Of a stretch of 64,000 nt of DNA, positions 59,015 to 64,000 are shown one piece after another; positions within the stretch are counted from its first letter, which is position 1; every line of letters begins with the position of its first letter. The notes beneath the pieces are model-generated. The model was not told where the DNA came from, did no database searches, and saw only the letters and a program-made list of their open reading frames with translations. This stretch comes from Gigaspora margarita (Eukaryota; Glomeromycota; Glomeromycetes; Diversisporales; Gigasporaceae). The stretch lies in assembly GCA_009809945.1 (NCBI GenBank), contig WTPW01000083.1, positions 568,944 through 632,943 of the forward strand, written 5' to 3'. The translations under genes and the position numbers were made by a program.

Positions 59015-60664
59015 TATAGATGGTGGTAAAATTAAATTTTAATTTTGTAAATTTCAACAGTTAAAAATTAAATTCAACTATTGAAACTGAAATTATTTTC
59101 AACAGTTGAAATTAATTTAATAGTCAAAATTAATTCAACGGTTGAAATTAAATTAATCGTCAAAATTAATTCAACTGTTGAAATAATTTAATCATTAAAA
59201 TTAATTTGGCTGTACCAGGAATGGAGTGCAATGTAGTGTATGTTATCTGAGGAGTGAAAAATACTGTTCTTTGATTGGTTATATTTTCATATGACATTGT
59301 GGTCTGATTTGCATTTTATATTAAACCAGTTTGATATGGCTTTCATAGTGCTATTTGTACATAATTATCCCTTCCAAAGGATTATTTTAAGTATTCCAAG
59401 TTTAAGTTATACCTCGTTTTTTGTTTGATTTATTTCTGATATTACTGGTTTTGTCTATTGATATATCGCTTGATTTAAGTATTCAAAAATATGTATATAT
59501 ATTTTTATAATATTTACTAATGCTATTTACAACTCCATTCTCATACAAAATGCTTTTTATACTGTGTTTCATCATAACACCTGAATAAGTTAAACTTTTA
59601 GATGTGATTAAATAATTAAAGCTAAAAAAAATTCTATACAAATTTAACTTCTAATTATAGAATATTGAATAAATACAATATATTATTAAAATTTTATACT
59701 TGATTAATTATATTATATAATACTGTACACATATAGGCTAGGATGTAAATAATTTATTAGTTAGTATTAATAAACTGTTAAAACATTCATTTTTTAAAAC
59801 TTCTAATATAATCTACTAATATCTTGATGAGCAAGTTATGATCAAGAATGTCATCACAATTTAACAATTGTTTTATCATAATAGTACCAAATTAGCCTTA
59901 ACCGCATACAGTATCATATGTTGATTTGAAGTATTATACTAAAATTTTGTTAAGCTTGTCAATAGCATTGTGCAGCTACCTTATTAAATTTTTGGTCCAA
60001 ATAAAATAGAAAGCCTGATTCCAAAACTTAATTAATGTGAGCTAAATGAAAGATTTGGGAGTTTGGGTTTTGATTTCAAATAAAGTACAAACAATGGCTA
60101 TAACTCTAGATATCTTAGCTATAACAAAAAAAAATAAAACTTTGAGTATTAGATTATAACTTCCAGACTTGGCATATAGAATTTTTAATTGGTGAAAAAT
60201 AAATTATTCAGCCAATCGATTTTATTATCACAATAACTAAAAAAGATGATCAGAAACTATAATAGTTGTCCTAAAATTTAATGACTGTGTTTTGCAACAA
60301 AAACTTTTAACAAAATTGCTATTACTATTACTTCAATTAATTGTAGTACTTATGCATGATTGCTTTAATTAACTAATCACTTTGAGAGAAATGCTTGAGA
60401 ACCCTTAAACTGTTAATTTTAATTTCAACTATTGATTTAATTTCAACAGATGATTTAATTTCAACTACTGATTTAATTTAACCATTGAATAATTTCAACT
60501 ATTGATTTAATTTCAACAGTTGATTTAATTTTTGTATGTAAATTAATTTCAAAAATTGAAATTTAATTCGGCATTTCAATCTTAAAAAATTTTTGGTGAA
60601 ATTATTTCAACAATTTCTACTGCTGAATATAAAAATTGCTACTATAATTTTACCGCTATCTATA
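59015..60664. mobile_element. hAT-like element in an exon, 8-bp target duplication (1.65 kb)
   Basis: cttttggt flanks it exactly (59007-59014, 60665-60672). Ends TATAGATGGTGGTAAAATTA and the inverse of 'taattttaccgctatctata' form the TIR. Arrays of 'tttcaacNgttgaaatt' motifs fill 59050-59200 and 60410-60610. A dispersed repeat (59740-59990) lies inside. On the minus strand the host reading frame (...NSLNQKEWKDDL...) is continuous once the element and one duplication are omitted. The TATAG start is not the canonical hAT YAGNG, so the superfamily is tentative. Confidence 0.78.
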
Positions 60665-61689
60665 CTTTTGGTTAAGTGAATTTGGTGGGTATTTTTTAAT
60701 AATCAGATCCTTAATGCGAATCAGATGCTGTAACCCATCCATTCTTCTTTTTTTTTCTAAACAAATGCAATGTAAATCCGATATGTATATATAAAATTAT
60801 ATTTTTTTATACAAAAAAAAAACTTACTCCTTGCATACATGAATTTTTCCAGCACGTTTTTTGTTTAACTTTAATTTGGCACTATCTGCTTTAATTTTTG
60901 CTATCGATGAAAGACTTTTGTGATTGCTTTGGAGCACTTGAACAACTTTGCTGTCTAAATATTAGAGGTTTTTATTGATTTGTTGTTTAAGATTGTCACC
61001 TCCACAAATTCTTTTTGATCAAGCCAGTTTTTCTTCTTACTAATTGCTAAGTGTGGATTGTTATGTGCAAGTTGCTTTGCAACTCTGAGTACTTCTTTCT
61101 ATTATTATAAAAATATAATATACAAATCCAATATTCATATCCACAGGTTAGTATAATAATAAAGTATATAATATAAAAATAAATAATTTACTCTAAATGC
61201 TAATTTATATTCTGGATTCATTGGAATCAATTGTTCTTGCTTAAATCTCGTTTGGCTTCGGTCATACAATCTACCAGGTGAGAAAGATTTTTCTCTTTTT
61301 TTTTTATTTGAATTTTTATGACCTTTTCTACTTTCTCTACTTTCGCCACTATTATTACCAGTATCATCGATATCCATACTATCAAGGCAGTCAGTTACAG
61401 AAGTTTGTGAGCAATGAAATTCTAAGACATCTGACTTAGATCTTTCTTCAATATGTCCAAGTCTTTCTTCAAGAAGAGCAACTTGAGATTTCAAAGCTAA
61501 ATTTTCTATAATAAAGTTATATTAACTGATATTCATATAAACTGTTAAGCAATAATTTAAGTAAATGTACAATATACCTTCTTCTAAATCTTTGCGACTA
61601 CTTCTAGTAGAATCTAGTTGAATATCATGCAGCTGATATTTGTATCAGTAAAAATTATTGTTATTTGATAATATTAAATAGATAATTTA

Positions 61690-61920
61690 CCTTTGCTTGA
61701 ACTTGATTTACTATTATGATAATACTTGCGACGTAAAGATAAATGACAAGAATGAGAATGATGAGTATGTGAGTGAGAATGACAGGTACGAGAACGAGAG
61801 TGATAATGATAAGAGTGAGAACAATGGGTATGAGAATGAGAGTGATGATAATGAGAGCGAGAACGGGAATGGGAGCAAGAGCAAGAACAAGAACCATAGG
61901 GTGAAGATGAACATTTCCTT
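61690..61920 (-). repeat. Histidine/serine/arginine-rich coding repeat
   Basis: A six-base period (plus-strand gagaat/gagtat/gagagt) encodes SHSHTHHSHS- and SRSRS-like dipeptides on the minus strand in the first exon of the pseudogene. RS-like tracts occur in RNA-processing proteins, but a simple-sequence origin is as likely. Confidence 0.65.
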
Positions 61921-61999
61921 TTTCTAGAATCTATGACTTCATAGATTTGAAAAAAGGTCCAAAACGAAAAACAGTTTTTGGTGGCATGATATGAATATT

Positions 62000-62345
62000 T
62001 GTAGAAAAATAAGACCAAAATTTTCCAAAATTTTCAAAACTACTATGAATAAAAAAGACCCAACACAAAGAAAGTTATTGAATATAAAGCGAAATTGTAT
62101 CAAATAGATAAGTATTACCTATATCTGTGCATATGAAAAAAAGCCCAAGGGCTATTTTGAATATTGAAAGAAACGTGAAGTTATTGAATAAATGAAGGTG
62201 TATTAAATAGTAATAGAAGAAATTTACTTGTAGGAAAAAAATGTGATAGTTAACAGAAGAAAAAATTGAATAAGAAGCGAAGTATCAAATAGTAATGGAA
62301 GAAATTTATTTGTAGAAAAAAAATAAGATTCGAAAAACGGATAAT
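62000..62345 (-). other. Upstream region of the pseudogene with a short duplication
   Basis: 'aaatagtaatNgaagaaattt' occurs near 62206 and 62288, with 'tgtaggaaaaaaa' and 'tgtagaaaaaaaa' following, so about 80 bp is duplicated. No promoter element is clear. Positions 62345-63040 show nothing I can support. Confidence 0.45.
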
Positions 62346-63041
62346 TTTATATTCAAAAAAAAAAGAAATTTGTCATGAAGTTTGGTTGTCATTGTATTTA
62401 ATATATGTATGTTATTATCAAAAAAAATTTTAATGTCATTAAATTGTAAAACAAACTTTTGATTACCGATCATTTAAAATAAACTAGTACATAATGAAAT
62501 AAACAATTAATTGCATGATAAAATAAACTATTACATGAAATACTATGATGTTTTAATTCAAATAATTTTTTTTCAGAGTCAACTATAAACTTCTGATACC
62601 CATATCGCTTTTCTGTATCAATTGTTTTTTTTTCATTAGGTCATACAAACTTAATAAATTGGTTGGCCGGTCAAATTTTGCAAAATTCTGAAAACATTTT
62701 GACTACATTTTTTGTCGGGTGATTTTTTTTTACTAGCCGTTTATAAAAAAATTTTACATTTATATATATAATTTTTTTTTGAAAATAAAGCAAGTCGCTG
62801 GGTCATTTTTTATATTGTTTTATAAAACCGTTTAACCTTTTTTTTTAAATAGTGATCTTTAAATCAGCCTCAATACTAATCCCTTAATGTTGTACGATAC
62901 ATATGATCATTTTTCATAACTTTATTTTATTTTTAGTAAAATAAACAAAACTGCATGTAAATCATATTTTAAAAAATTTTTTTTTATACATATAACATTA
63001 CACATGTAAATTGTATTTTAAAATTTATTTATATATATATA

Positions 63042-63832
63042 TGGTCCAGTGCAAAAAGATTTGTACCTTATGTACTAAAATTAATTTTGTCTATATAGAA
63101 AAGTTCTTCAATTTTAACAATTTATTTATAATTTTTTATGCCAAATAAAGTAGGTTCTGGGCTATCTTTTGATATATTTTTTGTTGCTATTTTATAAATA
63201 TTTTGTTGAGCAATAAATTTTTGAAAAAATTCAATTAAATTAAAAAAAAATAGATTTTTTTTAAAAAATTTTAGATTTTAGGCATTATCACAAGCTATAT
63301 ACAGTATAATAGTATTGTACTACGCAAGTGCATAGCCCTCATATGCTGAATATATGGTTAAAATTTTAGCTTAATTGGATCAGTAGTTGTTGAGAAATAA
63401 ATTTTTAAAGTTTAATGCACAATTTACTATATAGTACAAATTTTGTACAAAATTACATGGTAATTTTTGTACAAATTTTGTACTACATAGTAAATTGTGC
63501 ATTAAACTTTAAAAATTTATTTCTCGGCATATGCAGGGCTATGCACTTGCGTAGTACAACACTGTTACACTGCATATAGCTTGCGATAATGCCTAAAATC
63601 TAAAAATTTTTAAAAAAAATCTATTTTTTTTTAATTTAATTAAATTTTTTCAAAAATTTATTACTCAACAAAATATTTAAAAATAGCAACAAAAAATATA
63701 TTAAAAGATAGCCCAGAACCTACTTTATTTGGCATAAAAAAATTATAAATAAATTGTTAAAATTAAAGAACTTTTCTATATGAACAAAATTAATTTTAGT
63801 GCTTGAGGTACAAATCTTTCTGCACAGGACCA
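63042..63832. mobile_element. Tc1/mariner-like foldback element, copy 2 (791 bp)
   Basis: The two arms of about 390 bp are near-perfect inverted copies meeting at 'acaaaattacatggtaattt'. Ends TGGTCCAGTGCAAAAAGA and TCTTTCTGCACAGGACCA are flanked by TA (63040-63041, 63833-63834). It is the uninterrupted counterpart of 5009-6534. Confidence 0.85.
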
Positions 63833-64000
63833 TATTTATAATTTATGTTTGTATAATAAAAATAAAATTTTATTTCATTACTTTTTGAACCAATAATGAA
63901 AAAGCTATTGACTTTATTTTTTTCTGATATGTATTTCGGATACTGAATTTACAAATTACAGAGTAAAAATATAATTAATTGATTAATTTTATCAATATAC

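Larger units (their letters stand above)
55870..61987 (-). pseudogene. Multi-exon gene broken by two hAT-like insertions and frameshifts
   Basis: Minus-strand segments in order: 61987-61691 (MPPKTVFRFGPFF..., then an RS/HS-rich tract after a frame change), 61632-61578, 61505-61192 (coiled-coil-like ALLEERLGHIEERSK, acidic and K-rich parts), 61098-60828 (basic, KEVLRVAKQLAHNNP; frame change near 60955), 60756-60673 joined across the 59015-60664 element to 59014-58813 (ends VYVPPWRSER), 58734-58206 (CQKIFYWAEEIA, N/D-rich, then 11-residue repeats), a duplicated S-rich exon (58141-58066 and 57952-57875), and 56019-55870 (SSKDASQPVKFNTTTRATSK). Splice sites fit GT-AG. The VPPWRS...APLW pattern recalls, from memory only, expanded Rhizophagus families of unknown function. 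Four or more frameshifts and stops make it a pseudogene. Confidence 0.65.

Noticed and set aside
61661..61927. ORFs on both strands in the His/Ser-rich region
   Set aside because: Simple-sequence DNA keeps several frames open; only the minus frame with SHSH/SRSRS joins the other exons.

Overview
This is a 64-kb window of very AT-rich eukaryotic DNA. It has long A/T tracts, short GT-AG introns of about 65-120 bp, and runs of N at 57117-57520. Almost everything in it is repeat. The base composition, intron style, dense non-autonomous transposons and the style of one broken multi-exon gene suggest an early-diverging fungus, most likely an arbuscular-mycorrhizal (Glomeromycotina, Rhizophagus-like) genome. 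That is inference from recall, not a search. I saw no rRNA, tRNA or CRISPR.

Only one gene looks intact. It is a ten-exon major-facilitator permease on the minus strand (20839-23464, 501 residues), and its sixth intron carries a 219-bp MITE. Two other genes are broken. (i) A large minus-strand gene (about 55870-61987) is interrupted in its exons by two hAT-like elements (56028-57866 and 59015-60664, each with an exact 8-bp target duplication). It also has frameshifts, an internal exon duplication and a 33-bp coding minisatellite. (ii) A minus-strand rolling-circle Rep-like (CRESS/HUH) pseudogene (26276-27945) ends in an AATAAA signal and an A-rich tail like a retroposed mRNA, and is cut by a 233-bp MULE-type MITE (27955-28187). 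A small membrane-protein exon pair (23719-24862) flanks a solo-LTR-like insertion (23822-24496).

Layout: 1-7.3 kb, TIR/MITE elements and a Tc1/mariner-like foldback; 7.4-11.2 kb, a 3.1-kb TIR element made of quasi-palindromic units with a 1.1-kb hAT-like element inside; 11.8-20.4 kb, a chain of MITEs and hAT-like elements including a three-level nest (16912-19293); 20.8-25.4 kb, the permease, solo LTR and a retroposon; 25.4-28.2 kb, the Rep-like pseudogene; 28.4-41.1 kb, a GT-rich island, four retroposons with poly(A) and long target duplications, and further MITEs; 41.1-55.6 kb, foldbacks, a 2.4-kb TIR element, tandem repeats and a retroposon nested in a MITE; 55.9-62 kb, the doubly interrupted gene; 63-63.8 kb, a second mariner-like foldback.

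The themes are nested insertions with readable target duplications, a family of short full-length retroposons sharing 5' and 3' ends, and telomere-like CCCTAA/TTAGGG tracts that lie inside TIR elements.
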